Of a stretch of DNA of 35,876 bases, positions 1-8,125 are shown piece after piece. A model generated the notes under the pieces. The model was given only the letters and a program-made list of their open reading frames with translations, made no database searches and was not told the DNA's origin. The DNA is from Anaerolineae bacterium (GTDB lineage: Bacteria; Chloroflexota; Anaerolineae; UBA1429): assembly GCA_007132185.1 (NCBI GenBank), contig SLPC01000127.1:1-35876 (forward strand), written 5' to 3'. The position numbers and the translations under genes were made by a program. Within the stretch, counting starts at the first letter, position 1. The number at the start of each line of letters is the position of its first letter.

Positions 1-213
1 ACGGAGCGCGAGGTAGATGTGTTGCGCCGCGTCGCTGCGGGGATGAGCAATAGCCAGATCTCCATACACCTCTCCATTACCGAAGCAACCGTCAAGAGCC
101 ATGTGAGTAATATCCTGAGCAAACTCCAGTTGGCCAACCGCGTACAGGCGACCCTCTATGCTATCCAGAAGGGTGTTGTCCGGCTGAGGGACCCCCTGAA
201 GGACGATACGTAG
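1..213 (+). CDS. LuxR/NarL-type response regulator, C-terminal HTH only (5' end outside window)
   Basis: The open frame runs in from the window edge in frame 1 and begins TEREVDVLRRVAAGMSN, so the gene is truncated by the window and not by mutation. The visible 70 residues are a complete GerE/LuxR-type helix-turn-helix: the TEREVDVL entry helix, the scaffold helix SNSQISIHLSI and the recognition helix EATVKSHVSNILSKL, followed by a short tail. Proteins ending this way are usually NarL-family response regulators or LuxR transcription activators that bind DNA as dimers. The N-terminal receiver or sensor domain cannot be seen. It converges on the hydrogenase operon with about 130 bp between them, so it need not regulate that operon. 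Confidence 0.85.
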   Translation, partial: TEREVDVLRRVAAGMSNSQISIHLSITEATVKSHVSNILSKLQLANRVQATLYAIQKGVVRLRDPLKDDT

Positions 214-289
214 CACTTGTAGTGTGCGAGCTTGACGGGCAAAACCCCGAGCCTGACGCATGCTGCACGCCGCCCACACACGCAAAACG

Positions 290-320
290 AGGCGCAGGGC
301 CCGTATGGGGCTCTGCGCCT
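290..320 (-). terminator. Intrinsic terminator of the hydrogenase operon
   Basis: A 13-bp stem (290-302 with 308-320, one G-T wobble) closes a 5-nt loop. Read on the minus strand it is followed by CGTTTTGCG. It lies 21 bp beyond the large-subunit stop codon. The T run is only on the minus-strand exit side, so it mainly serves the hydrogenase operon, although the hairpin could also slow transcripts from the converging LuxR gene. Confidence 0.75.
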
Positions 321-340
321 CGTGCTCATGCTACAGGCTA

Positions 341-1759
341 CTAGTCGCGCTGGAAACGACGCATCGGGTTGCCCTCGGCATCCACCACGTCCACGATCAG
401 GGGCATCTGGCCCAGGGCGTGGGTAGAGCAGGAGAGGCAGGGGTCATAGGCGCGGATGGCGGCCTCGACGCGGTTCAGCATCCCCTCGGTCAGGTCGTTG
501 CCATCGATAAACTCTTTGGCCACCATGTCCACCGAGTTGCTCATGGCCCAGTTGTTGCCGCCCGTGGCCACGATCAGGTTCACGCGGGTGATCACGCCAT
601 GGTCGTCGGTGTGATAGTCGTGCCAGAGGGTGCCGCGCGGGGCCTCGATCACGCCCACGCCGTGGCCGGTGATCTCGGTGCGGGTGTTCAGGATATCCTC
701 CGAGAGAATGTCCTCATCCTCACACAGGACCCGGATCTGCTCGACACCATAGAGCGCCTCGATCAGGCGGGCATAGTGATAGTAGAGCGACGGCTCCACC
801 GGCCCCTCAGCCAGCGCTTTAAAGCTCTTGAGCTCCTCGTTGGCCAGCGGGGTCGTGATGCGGTCGGCGATATTCAGGCGGGCCATGGGCGCCACCCGGT
901 AGACCCCCTCGGGAAAGCCCATCGGCTTGTAGTAGGGGAATTTCAGGTAGGTCCAATCCCTGCTGACCTCTTGAATGTGATCCAAATAGTCGCGGCCGTC
1001 GAAATCGACGACATGGTTGCCCTGGGCATCAATGATGCGTACATCACCATCCCACAGCTCCAGCGCGCCATCGTTGGTCATGCCCATATACATGCTGGAA
1101 AAGTTCGCAAAGCGCTGGACCACGTCCTGGTTCGACGAGAGCCAGTCCTTGGCGATGGCGATGCCGGCCTGCAGGAACTCGGCCATCTCCTCGTTCTCGC
1201 TCAGGATCAGATCGCGGTTCTTTTCGGACAGGGGCGCCGAGACGCCGCCGGGCACGGCCCAGTGCTGATGGATGCGCCGGCCGCTTAGCAGCCGGATCAC
1301 TTCCTGGCCATACTTGCGCAGGCGCACGGCCTTGAGCGCCAGCTCCGGGTCAACCTCGATGAGGCCGGCCAGGTTGCGCACCAACGGGTCCGCATCGAAC
1401 CCCAGCAGCAGGTCGGGCGACGACAGGTGGAAAAAGCTCAGCGAGTGCGACTGGACCACCTGCGCCATGTGCAGCATCTGCCGCAGCAGGCTCGCCGGGC
1501 GCGGCGGCTCGACGCCGGCCACGCCGTCGCACGCCTTGGCCGACGCCAGGTGATGGCTGACGGGGCAAATGCCACAGATGCGCGGCGTGATGACGGGCAT
1601 CTCGTAGAACATGCGCCCCTCGGAAAACTTTTCAAAGCCGCGAAACTGGTCGATATGCAAAAAGCTCTCGGCCACCTGGTTGTTGTCATCCAGATGGATG
1701 GTCACCCGGGCGTGGCCCTCGATGCGGGTTACGGGATCAATCGTTATCTTTTGTCCCAT
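341..1759 (-). CDS. hoxH: [NiFe] hydrogenase large (catalytic) subunit, HoxH/HydL type
   Basis: This 472-residue protein carries the Ni-Fe(CN)2CO active site. The N-terminal L1 motif RICGICPVSHH gives Cys62 and Cys65. The C-terminal L5 motif DPCLSCSTH gives Cys441 and Cys444. The 25 residues after His447 (ALGQMPLIV...) match the C-terminal extension that HoxH-type subunits lose by endoproteolysis after Ni insertion, and a matching protease gene lies in the same operon. Length and motifs fit cytoplasmic group 3 (NAD-linked) enzymes; there is no sign of membrane export. It is the last gene of the operon, 43 bp after the small-subunit gene, with an AGGAG about nine bases before the ATG. The genes for Hyp maturation proteins are not in the window. 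A bifurcating role is inferred from its partner subunits. Confidence 0.95.
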   Translation of the reverse strand: MGQKITIDPVTRIEGHARVTIHLDDNNQVAESFLHIDQFRGFEKFSEGRMFYEMPVITPRICGICPVSHHLASAKACDGVAGVEPPRPASLLRQMLHMAQVVQSHSLSFFHLSSPDLLLGFDADPLVRNLAGLIEVDPELALKAVRLRKYGQEVIRLLSGRRIHQHWAVPGGVSAPLSEKNRDLILSENEEMAEFLQAGIAIAKDWLSSNQDVVQRFANFSSMYMGMTNDGALELWDGDVRIIDAQGNHVVDFDGRDYLDHIQEVSRDWTYLKFPYYKPMGFPEGVYRVAPMARLNIADRITTPLANEELKSFKALAEGPVEPSLYYHYARLIEALYGVEQIRVLCEDEDILSEDILNTRTEITGHGVGVIEAPRGTLWHDYHTDDHGVITRVNLIVATGGNNWAMSNSVDMVAKEFIDGNDLTEGMLNRVEAAIRAYDPCLSCSTHALGQMPLIVDVVDAEGNPMRRFQRD

Positions 1760-1802
1760 TCTTCTTATCTCCTATGGCTGAATGCCTTCTATTGGTCCAG
1801 GT

Positions 1803-2348
1803 CTAGTCGTAGGTGAGCAGGTCTTCGGTCAGCTTGGGCTCGCGCCCTGCTACCAGCTCGGTCAGCACATAGGCGATCACATGGGCCGGCGGTGGACAAC
1901 CAGGCAGGTGATAGTCTACCTTGACGATGTCGCGCACCGACTTGACCGCGGGATAGAGCTTGGCGATCTCTGGTGAGCGGGGCACCTCCTGATCGGGCGC
2001 GGTGCTGTCCGTCTCGACATAGGCATAGCGCAGGGTCTCTTCGGTGTCGAAAAAGTTGCGCATGGTGCAGATGCCGCCAAAGACGGCGCAGTCGCCCATC
2101 GAGATCAGGATGTTGCAGCGCTCGCGCATGCGGCGCGCCACGGCCTCCTGGTGATCGTTGGACACGGCGCCCGTCAGGATGCCGACGTCGGCACCTTCTT
2201 CAGGCGGGTGCTTGAGGTCGGTGATGGGGGACGAGAGCAGTTGCACATGCTCCAGAATCTCGACCAGCAGCTCGTCCATGTCGAGCAGCGACATATGGCA
2301 GCCGGAGCAGACGTCCAGCCAATCCGTGCTTAGCGTAACCTTGGCCAT
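1803..2348 (-). CDS. hoxY: [NiFe] hydrogenase small subunit, HoxY/HydS type
   Basis: This 181-residue protein holds the proximal [4Fe-4S] cluster that passes electrons from the Ni-Fe site. The four ligands are visible: CSGCH (Cys14, Cys17), GDCAVFGG (Cys87) and PGCPP (Cys151). This is the short NuoB-like form typical of Hox enzymes. It lacks the Tat signal and the extra C-terminal clusters of periplasmic small subunits. GGAGG lies five bases before the ATG. It sits between the HoxU/NuoG-like subunit gene and the large-subunit gene, as expected for co-assembly. Confidence 0.94.
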   Translation of the reverse strand: MAKVTLSTDWLDVCSGCHMSLLDMDELLVEILEHVQLLSSPITDLKHPPEEGADVGILTGAVSNDHQEAVARRMRERCNILISMGDCAVFGGICTMRNFFDTEETLRYAYVETDSTAPDQEVPRSPEIAKLYPAVKSVRDIVKVDYHLPGCPPPAHVIAYVLTELVAGREPKLTEDLLTYD

Positions 2349-2381
2349 GAATTCCTCCCAGGCCCGTGTGGCTATACTTGT

Positions 2382-4118
2382 CTACTGGGCCAGTTCGGCC
2401 AGTGAATTAAAGATTTCGTTGGTAGGGACAGCACGTGTGATGACGCCCACGACTACCTGGCCAACCATGCCATCGGCGTTGACCGTCGTGCCACTCTTCT
2501 CAAAGGTGGTGGGCATCGGCACAATCAGATCGGCGACCTCATCCCAGGGCTCGCGGTAGCTGGTCGTGACGATCACCGTTCCGCCCTGTCGCAGTTGCTC
2601 GAGCAGCTCGGGCGAGATGCGAGAGATCTCACCGGCCACCACATGGTATACGGCCGCTTCCTGCCCCTCGAACGCCTCCTGGAAGCCAACCTCGTAGAGG
2701 CCCCGGCTGTTACCGCCTGGCGTATAGATCAGGACCTTGGCGTCGGGGATTTGGTCTGCCAGCTCGGTGGCTAGCTTGGCCCCGTCGGGGCCAGCCACGA
2801 TCACCGGCATCTGAGCACCTCTGGCGATAGAGACAGCCTGGTTGGCGTCTTCCGGACCAAAACGGCGCATAGCCCAGTCGCCAAGGCCGTCTGCAGCCTC
2901 GCCGTCTGCGGCCTCACCGTCCGCGGCCTCGCCGTCCGCGGCATCGTTGATCAGCAACAATCGCGCGCCCCGCTGCCGCACGCCGCGCTTGATGGCAAAC
3001 CCCGCCACCTGATAGTCCTCGGTCATGTCGGTGTTGACCACCACGAACAGGTCGGCCTCATCCAGATCGGCCTGCTTGGCCGTCGACTGCTCGCTAGCGA
3101 TGGGATGCATCAGGTACTTGGCGCCCGGGCTCTGGGCCAGCGCCTTGCCTTCTTCGACCGTCACAAAGCCCGAGACGATGGTTGCCACATCGTCGCCGGC
3201 TTCGCGCATCTTTTCGTTCATCAGTCCAAGCGCCTCTTCCATCTCGACCTCGGTCCAGTCGCCGTCGGTGCGCACCATAGGCTGGCGCACGCGGTTGCGC
3301 TTTTCATGCAGCGGCACAAAGCGGCCAATCTCGCAGAGCAGGCCCTTGTTGGGTTCAGCGTCCCAATCACCCTCAACGCGGATGACGCGGTTCTCGCGCA
3401 CGATCAACTCGGTGCCACAGCCCACGGGGCAGGCCATGCAGCGGGTCTTGACCCGGTCGATCTGGGCGGTGGCTCCCATATAGGCGCTGGCGCGATCGGC
3501 CAGAGATCCGGTGGGGCACACCTGCAGGCAGGTGCCGCACGAAATGCAGCTCGACTCGCCAAAGGGCACATCCATATCGGCGGTGACCATCGAGTCGGCG
3601 CCGCGATTCTTGAGGCCCAGCGTGCCGTTGCCCACCAGCTCGTCACACACACGGATGCAGCGCCGGCACAAGATGCAGCGGTTGTGGTCCATGACGAAAT
3701 ACTCGCGGGATGCATCCACCGAGAACTTGGGCATGGGCCGGTTGAATTTCCAGTGGTCCAGCTCGTACTCGTACGCCAGATCCTGCAAGGTGCAGCTCTC
3801 ACTCATCTGACAGAACATGCAAAAGTGGTTCCGCTCAGAAAAGAGCAGATCCAGGACGAACCGGCGCGCCTCGACCACCTTCTCAGAGCGAGTGTGGGCC
3901 ACCATGCCCTCGAATACGGGAAAGGTGCATGCCGGCTGCAAGGTGCGCTGTTTCTCGATCTCTACCAGACAGATGCGACAGGCGCCGATCGGCTCGATAG
4001 CCGGGTGATCGCACAGGGTCGGGATCTCAATCCCGGCAAACTTGGCCGCCTCCAACACAGTGATGTTGGCCGGCACGGCGGCTTCTACGCCATTGATCGT
4101 GACGCGTACATTTGGCAT
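2382..4118 (-). CDS. HoxU/NuoG-like iron-sulfur subunit with truncated molybdopterin-type domain (HydA of NiFe-HydABCSL type)
   Basis: Start: AGGAGG is eight bases before an ATG at 4118 and only two before the in-frame ATG at 4124, so 4118 is preferred (578 aa). Domains in order: plant-type [2Fe-2S] (Cys36, 47, 50, 64); His-Cys [4Fe-4S] of the HoxU form NHxCxxCx5C (His98, Cys100, 103, 109); two ferredoxin-like [4Fe-4S] sites (Cys148/151/154/158 and Cys191/194/197/201); then a NuoG/FdhA-like [4Fe-4S] motif (Cys227, 230, 234, 262) leading into about 310 residues that resemble a shortened molybdopterin-oxidoreductase fold. [FeFe] HydA would have an H-cluster domain here; none of its cysteine motifs is visible. 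The protein probably wires HydB/HydC to the HoxYH pair. A four-copy DGEAA repeat lies in the C-terminal half. No molybdopterin function is claimed. Confidence 0.88.
   Translation of the reverse strand: MPNVRVTINGVEAAVPANITVLEAAKFAGIEIPTLCDHPAIEPIGACRICLVEIEKQRTLQPACTFPVFEGMVAHTRSEKVVEARRFVLDLLFSERNHFCMFCQMSESCTLQDLAYEYELDHWKFNRPMPKFSVDASREYFVMDHNRCILCRRCIRVCDELVGNGTLGLKNRGADSMVTADMDVPFGESSCISCGTCLQVCPTGSLADRASAYMGATAQIDRVKTRCMACPVGCGTELIVRENRVIRVEGDWDAEPNKGLLCEIGRFVPLHEKRNRVRQPMVRTDGDWTEVEMEEALGLMNEKMREAGDDVATIVSGFVTVEEGKALAQSPGAKYLMHPIASEQSTAKQADLDEADLFVVVNTDMTEDYQVAGFAIKRGVRQRGARLLLINDAADGEAADGEAADGEAADGLGDWAMRRFGPEDANQAVSIARGAQMPVIVAGPDGAKLATELADQIPDAKVLIYTPGGNSRGLYEVGFQEAFEGQEAAVYHVVAGEISRISPELLEQLRQGGTVIVTTSYREPWDEVADLIVPMPTTFEKSGTTVNADGMVGQVVVGVITRAVPTNEIFNSLAELAQ
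2886..2945 (-). repeat. Four tandem 15-bp units inside the HoxU/NuoG-like gene
   Basis: Units 2886-2900, 2901-2915, 2916-2930 and 2931-2945 differ from each other at only one to three positions. They encode DGEAA-type pentapeptides in a linker after a Rossmann-like strand (LLLINDAA). The repeat keeps the frame, so copy-number change would only alter linker length. Confidence 0.9.
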
Positions 4119-4173
4119 ATCCATGTCCTCCTACGCTGACGACCCTTCCAGGAACGCCGCGGCAGTGCTCTTG

Positions 4174-4740
4174 CTACTCGTCTTTTTTCCCAGATGCCAG
4201 GCCGCACGCGTCGACCAATCCCAGTAGTCGATCAACCGCCTGGTCTGCCAGATCTGAGGTCTCGGCAGTCAACGTCTCTCCAAAATCAAAGTTATGGCCC
4301 AGAACCGAGAGCATATAGGCCTCGGGGCGCCGACCATAGAGGGTCTCGCTCAGACTCAGAATCACCCCTGGTTTGAGGTGATGCCCGCTCATGCCGCCCT
4401 GGACGGACGGCTCGATGGCCTGCCACTCGACGGGCTGCCAATCCACCCCTGCCACATGAGCATCGATGAACACTATGACATCATAGCGACAGGCCAACTC
4501 GGCCAGCTCGGGGGCCAACTGGTGTACCAGGATGGCCCCGAACCCTTCCCGTTGCTCTATGTCGTCATCCGTCATGACGCCTTCGGGATCCAGGCCCAGT
4601 CTCTCGAGCAGGCGTCGCAGGATATGCTCGGCCACGCCGTCATCCCGCCGACTACTGTTGCCATAGCCTACCAGCAACAGCCTGGCAGACTGCTTCTCGG
4701 TAAAAGTACACACCTGATCGGACTGGGCCATATCGATCAT
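4174..4740 (-). CDS. [NiFe] hydrogenase maturation endopeptidase (HycI/HoxW family)
   Basis: This 188-residue protein has the GYGNSSRRDDGVAEHIL motif near residue 25, the family's G-x-GN-x4-DDG signature whose acidic residue recognises bound nickel. It also has HQLAPELAEL and VIVFIDAH strands of the HybD-like fold. Its expected job is removal of the C-terminal peptide of the large subunit, which is present in the same operon. The region EQREGFGAILVHQL is somewhat extended relative to short HycI proteins. The start codon overlaps the HydB stop codon (TAATG), so translation is probably coupled. Cytoplasmic; no signal peptide. The target assignment is inferred from co-location. Confidence 0.88.
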   Translation of the reverse strand: MIDMAQSDQVCTFTEKQSARLLLVGYGNSSRRDDGVAEHILRRLLERLGLDPEGVMTDDDIEQREGFGAILVHQLAPELAELACRYDVIVFIDAHVAGVDWQPVEWQAIEPSVQGGMSGHHLKPGVILSLSETLYGRRPEAYMLSVLGHNFDFGETLTAETSDLADQAVDRLLGLVDACGLASGKKDE

Positions 4741-6596
4741 TACTTGCCAAAGCTGCCGACCGGAATCGGCTCTTCAGGCACCTCGATCTCTCCGCCTGAG
4801 AGCTTGACGATCGCATCAAACGGACACACCTCAAAGCAGGTGTTGCACTTGATGCAACCATCCTGATTGATGATGTGTATCATGCGACGCTCACCATCGA
4901 TGACCTGCACCGGGCACTCGCGCTTGCACATGCCACAGCCGACACAGGTCTCGGGGCTTACATAGTACGAGATCATGTTGACACACTGCTTGGCGGGGCA
5001 GCGGTCCTCATTGATATGGGCGTGGAACTCGTCCTCAAAGTAGCGCAGCGCGCTCATGATCGGGCCGGGCGTAAGCTGTCCCAGCGCACACAGCGAGTCC
5101 GAGTCCATCCCCTTGGCGATCTCTTTGATCTGATCGATATCTTCTGGGGTGCCCTCGCCTTCGGTGATGCGCGTCAGGATCTCGAGCATGCGCCTGCCCC
5201 CCACGCGGCAGGGCACGCACTTGCCGCACGACTCGGCGCTGGCAAAGGTCAAAAAGTACTTGCTGAACTCGACCATGCAAGTCTCTTCATCGACGACGAT
5301 CATGCCGCCCGAGCCCATCACGGCGCCAGCCTGGCGCAGCGAGTCAAAGTCCACCTGCAGGTCCAAGCCCGACGCGGGCAGACAGCCGCCTAACGGACCG
5401 CCGGTCTGCACGGCCTTGAACTCTTTGCCGTCGGGGATGCCACCGCCGATGTCATAGATGATCTCGCGCAGGGTGATGCCCATGGGCACCTCGATGAGGC
5501 CGGTGTTCTCCACCTTGCCCGTCAACGCAAAGATGGCCGTACCTGGGCTACGTGGCGTTCCGATGGCGGCAAACCACTCGGCGCCATTGCGAATGATCTG
5601 CGGGACGTTGGCATAGCTCTTGACGTTGTTATTGTTGGTGGGCTTGCCCCACAGACCCGAGACGGCCGGGAAGGGAGGCCGCGGGCGAGGTTCGCCACGC
5701 TTGCCCTCGATAGAGGCAATCAGAGCCGTCTCCTCACCGCACACGAATGCGCCGGCACCCTCTTTGATCTTGAGATGAAAGCCAAAGCCTGATCCAAAAA
5801 TGTCGTCACCCAACAGGCCATACTCTTCGGCCTGCTCAATGGCGAGCCGCAGGCGCTTGATCGCCAGCGGGTACTCGGCCCGGCAGTAGACGTACCCCTC
5901 ACTGGAGCCCACGGAGTAGCCACAGATGGCCATACCCTCGATCACCGAGTGGGGGTCTCCCTCCAGGATCGAGCGGTCCATGAATGCGCCGGGGTCGCCC
6001 TCGTCGGCGTTGCAGACCACGTACTTGACATCGCCAGGCGCACGCGCCGTAAATTCCCACTTTAATCCTGTCAAGAATCCGGCGCCACCACGGCCGCGCA
6101 GCCCCGAGGCCTTGACCTCTTCGATAACATCCTCCGAGCTCATCTCGCTCAGCACCTTGCCCAGCGCCTCATAGCCGCCACGGGCGATGTACTCATCGAT
6201 GCTCTCGGGATCGATCACGCCACAGTTGCGCAGGGTAATGCGCTGCTGCTTCTCGTAAAAGGGGATCTCGTCATAAAAGGGTACGGCCTGCTGGCTGTGG
6301 GGCACCTCAAAGACGAGGCGCTGTAGAATGCGGCCCTTGACCAGCGTCTCCTCAACGAGTTCCTCGACGTCTGTGGTCTGGACCTGGCAGTAAAAGAGAC
6401 CCTCGGGATAGACGATGACGATGGGGCCCATGGCGCAAAAGCCACGGCAGCCGGTCTCGATCACCCGCACCTCGCCCTGCAGCTCGCGACGCTCGACCTC
6501 GCCTCGCAAGGCATCGATCACCGAGCCCGCGCCCGATGAATCACAACCCGTTCCAGTACATACCAGGACATTGGCCCGGTATATCGGTTCCGACAT
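4740..6596 (-). CDS. hydB: NuoF/HydB-like NADH- and FMN-binding flavoprotein with two extra [4Fe-4S] clusters
   Basis: The 618 residues show three parts. (1) A thioredoxin-like [2Fe-2S] domain with Cys13, Cys18, Cys50 and Cys54. (2) A NuoF core with the GLRGRGGAGF nucleotide loop, CNADEGDPGAFMDR for FMN binding, and the cluster ligands SCGKCVPC (Cys457, 460, 463) plus Cys503. (3) A C-terminal ferredoxin domain with Cys551/554/557/561 and Cys581/584/587/591. A CPAKQC pair (Cys533, Cys538) precedes it. Part 3 separates HydB of electron-bifurcating hydrogenases from ordinary HoxF or NuoF and is where ferredoxin coupling is expected. AGGAGG lies five bases before the ATG. NADH/ferredoxin bifurcation is inferred from family knowledge and was not observed. 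Confidence 0.93.
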   Translation of the reverse strand: MSEPIYRANVLVCTGTGCDSSGAGSVIDALRGEVERRELQGEVRVIETGCRGFCAMGPIVIVYPEGLFYCQVQTTDVEELVEETLVKGRILQRLVFEVPHSQQAVPFYDEIPFYEKQQRITLRNCGVIDPESIDEYIARGGYEALGKVLSEMSSEDVIEEVKASGLRGRGGAGFLTGLKWEFTARAPGDVKYVVCNADEGDPGAFMDRSILEGDPHSVIEGMAICGYSVGSSEGYVYCRAEYPLAIKRLRLAIEQAEEYGLLGDDIFGSGFGFHLKIKEGAGAFVCGEETALIASIEGKRGEPRPRPPFPAVSGLWGKPTNNNNVKSYANVPQIIRNGAEWFAAIGTPRSPGTAIFALTGKVENTGLIEVPMGITLREIIYDIGGGIPDGKEFKAVQTGGPLGGCLPASGLDLQVDFDSLRQAGAVMGSGGMIVVDEETCMVEFSKYFLTFASAESCGKCVPCRVGGRRMLEILTRITEGEGTPEDIDQIKEIAKGMDSDSLCALGQLTPGPIMSALRYFEDEFHAHINEDRCPAKQCVNMISYYVSPETCVGCGMCKRECPVQVIDGERRMIHIINQDGCIKCNTCFEVCPFDAIVKLSGGEIEVPEEPIPVGSFGK

Positions 6597-6658
6597 CTTG
6601 TCCTCCTGGACCTATTCCGCTAGATGATGATCTTGCCCGAATCGCTGATAACGGGCTC

Positions 6659-7036
6659 CTACTCGTCTTCCTGCAAACGCCCAACAACCCACTCCTCAAC
6701 CACCTGGCCATTGACCAGATGCTCTTCGATGAGACGCGGGGCCATGTCAGGCGTAATATTTCCATAGCTCACCCGAGGCTTGCCTGCCTGCTCGATATCC
6801 ACCAAAGGCTCTTTGTTGCACATGCCGATGCAACCCACGGTGGTAACGTTGACATCCATGTCGCGCCGGCGCACTTCTTCCAGGATGGCGCGCATGGTCT
6901 CGCGGGCGCCCGAGGCGATCCCGCACGTCCCCATGCCCACGATAATGGTGGTACCGGTGTCTCTGCGTGTGCTTATATCCCGTTCCACACGCTCGCGCAG
7001 GCGACGCAACTCCTCTAGCGACTTGATCTGTGCCAT
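6659..7036 (-). CDS. Small thioredoxin-like (2Fe-2S) ferredoxin
   Basis: Start at 7036 is chosen because AAGGAGA lies five bases upstream; the 24 codons before it have no such site. The 125-residue product has a basic N-terminal helix and then a thioredoxin-like [2Fe-2S] fold with GMGTCGIASGAR (Cys38) and VGCIGMC (Cys69, Cys73). Compared with the HydB N-terminal domain, the first cysteine of the C-x4-C pair is glycine here (Gly34), so only three canonical ligands are visible. Proteins of this type accompany HydABC genes in many fermenters. It may be an electron shuttle or a regulatory subunit of the complex. It sits between the HATPase and hydB genes in the operon. Confidence 0.85.
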   Translation of the reverse strand: MAQIKSLEELRRLRERVERDISTRRDTGTTIIVGMGTCGIASGARETMRAILEEVRRRDMDVNVTTVGCIGMCNKEPLVDIEQAGKPRVSYGNITPDMAPRLIEEHLVNGQVVEEWVVGRLQEDE

Positions 7037-7076
7037 CGCATTCTCCTTTTGCTTGATGCCCCTCCGGCCATCGCCG

Positions 7077-7634
7077 TCAGGCTCGCTGCTTGGCGTACAA
7101 TTCGGCATAGCCCTGCTGCAGATACTCTTCCAGCCATTGGCGCACAGCCGGGTGGCTCAGCGGGACATCGCCCAGCGTCTCGCGCAATTCGCGGGTATCC
7201 AGCCCAAATGTGTCGCCATCCACCCGATGAGCGAATACGAGATCCCAATTCGAGTGGCTGGCAAGCAGCGCCCCCAGCAATGTGCCGATCATATCACCCA
7301 ATGGCGCCCGATCGATATGCTCCCACACAAACCAGGCCTTGACCCGCGTCCCCTTGCCCACATCCGATTCCAGCTCCAGCCCTCCATCACAGCGCTCTGC
7401 GGCGGCCATGAGCAGAGGCAGCCCCAGCCCCACATGCCGGGTGGTGCGGGTGGTAAAGAATGGATCCAAAGCCCGTTTCTGCATCTCGGCATCCATCCCG
7501 CGCCCATCATCCTGCACCTCGATCACCAGGAGATCCTTTTCTGTATCCTCGTCGATCCGCAGGGTCACGAGTGTAGCGCCTGCGGCCAGCGAATTTTCCA
7601 AGAGATCCAGCACATGGTGGGAGAGCTCGCGCAC
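7077..7634 (-). CDS. Orphan HATPase_c ATP-binding protein in hydrogenase operon
   Basis: The 185-residue protein is little more than a GHKL ATPase domain. It has an N box with LLENSLAAGA (Asn14), a G1 box DDGRGM (Asp42-Met47), DPFFTTR, and a G2 box GLGLPLL (from Gly69). No phospho-acceptor histidine domain, membrane segment or sensor is present, and the last 80 residues match nothing I recognise. The GTG start overlaps the hydC TAG stop (TAGTG), pointing to coupled translation. It resembles the catalytic half of a histidine kinase used alone, or an anti-sigma-type kinase. Such genes recur beside [FeFe] hydABC. A regulatory role is inferred. Confidence 0.85.
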   Translation of the reverse strand: MRELSHHVLDLLENSLAAGATLVTLRIDEDTEKDLLVIEVQDDGRGMDAEMQKRALDPFFTTRTTRHVGLGLPLLMAAAERCDGGLELESDVGKGTRVKAWFVWEHIDRAPLGDMIGTLLGALLASHSNWDLVFAHRVDGDTFGLDTRELRETLGDVPLSHPAVRQWLEEYLQQGYAELYAKQRA

Positions 7635-8125
7635 TATTCCAACTCGCGCACCAGTTTCGAGACCTTGTCAGGCACCAGACGCCCAACCACCTGCCCATCG
7701 ATCACGGCCATGGGGGCCAACGCACAAGACCCGAGGCAGTAGACCACCTCGACTGTTACGCGATAGTCGGGCGTGGTCTCACCGGCCTTGATGCCCAGCT
7801 GCTCTTCCAGCGTGGTCACCAGACGGGGCGCGCCCTTGACATGGCACGCGGTGCCGTCGCAGATGCTGACAATATGGCGTCCGCGACGCTCCAGGTAGAA
7901 CTGGGAATAAAAGGTGGCCACACCATAGAGCTGCGCCACCGAATTGCCCGTATGCTTGGAGATGTGCTGAATGGCCTCTGCCGGCACGTAGCCATATATC
8001 TCCTGGGTTCGCTGTAGTATCGGGATGATGGCGCCCCGCTCATCACGGAATGCCTCCAGAACCTCGTCCAGAGGCGTCAGATCCACCGTTTCATCGTTCA
8101 TGATCTTGGTCTCTTCCAGCACCAC
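7634..8125 (-). CDS. hydC: NuoE/HydC-like [2Fe-2S] subunit of the hydrogenase
   Basis: Start: GGGAGGA lies seven bases before a GTG at 8125, better than ATGs at 8170, 8140 and 8101, giving 163 residues. The N-terminal helical bundle (AIIPILQRTQEIYGYVP, VAQLYGVATFYSQFYLE) and the C-terminal thioredoxin-like [2Fe-2S] fold are typical of the 24-kDa/NuoE family. Ligands are Cys89 and Cys94 (CDGTAC) and Cys130 and Cys134 (CLGSC). In HydABC enzymes this subunit packs on HydB near the flavin. The stop codon overlaps the start of the downstream HATPase gene. Confidence 0.92.
   Translation of the reverse strand: MVLEETKIMNDETVDLTPLDEVLEAFRDERGAIIPILQRTQEIYGYVPAEAIQHISKHTGNSVAQLYGVATFYSQFYLERRGRHIVSICDGTACHVKGAPRLVTTLEEQLGIKAGETTPDYRVTVEVVYCLGSCALAPMAVIDGQVVGRLVPDKVSKLVRELE

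Noticed and set aside
260-1288. Long plus-strand ORF (342 codons) opposite the [NiFe] large-subunit gene
   Set aside because: It lies antisense to a gene with unmistakable catalytic motifs, has no recognisable domain, and results from GC-rich third positions.
3105-4139. Long plus-strand ORF opposite the HoxU/NuoG-like gene
   Set aside because: Antisense shadow; composition dominated by His, Ala and Gly with no domain or SD.
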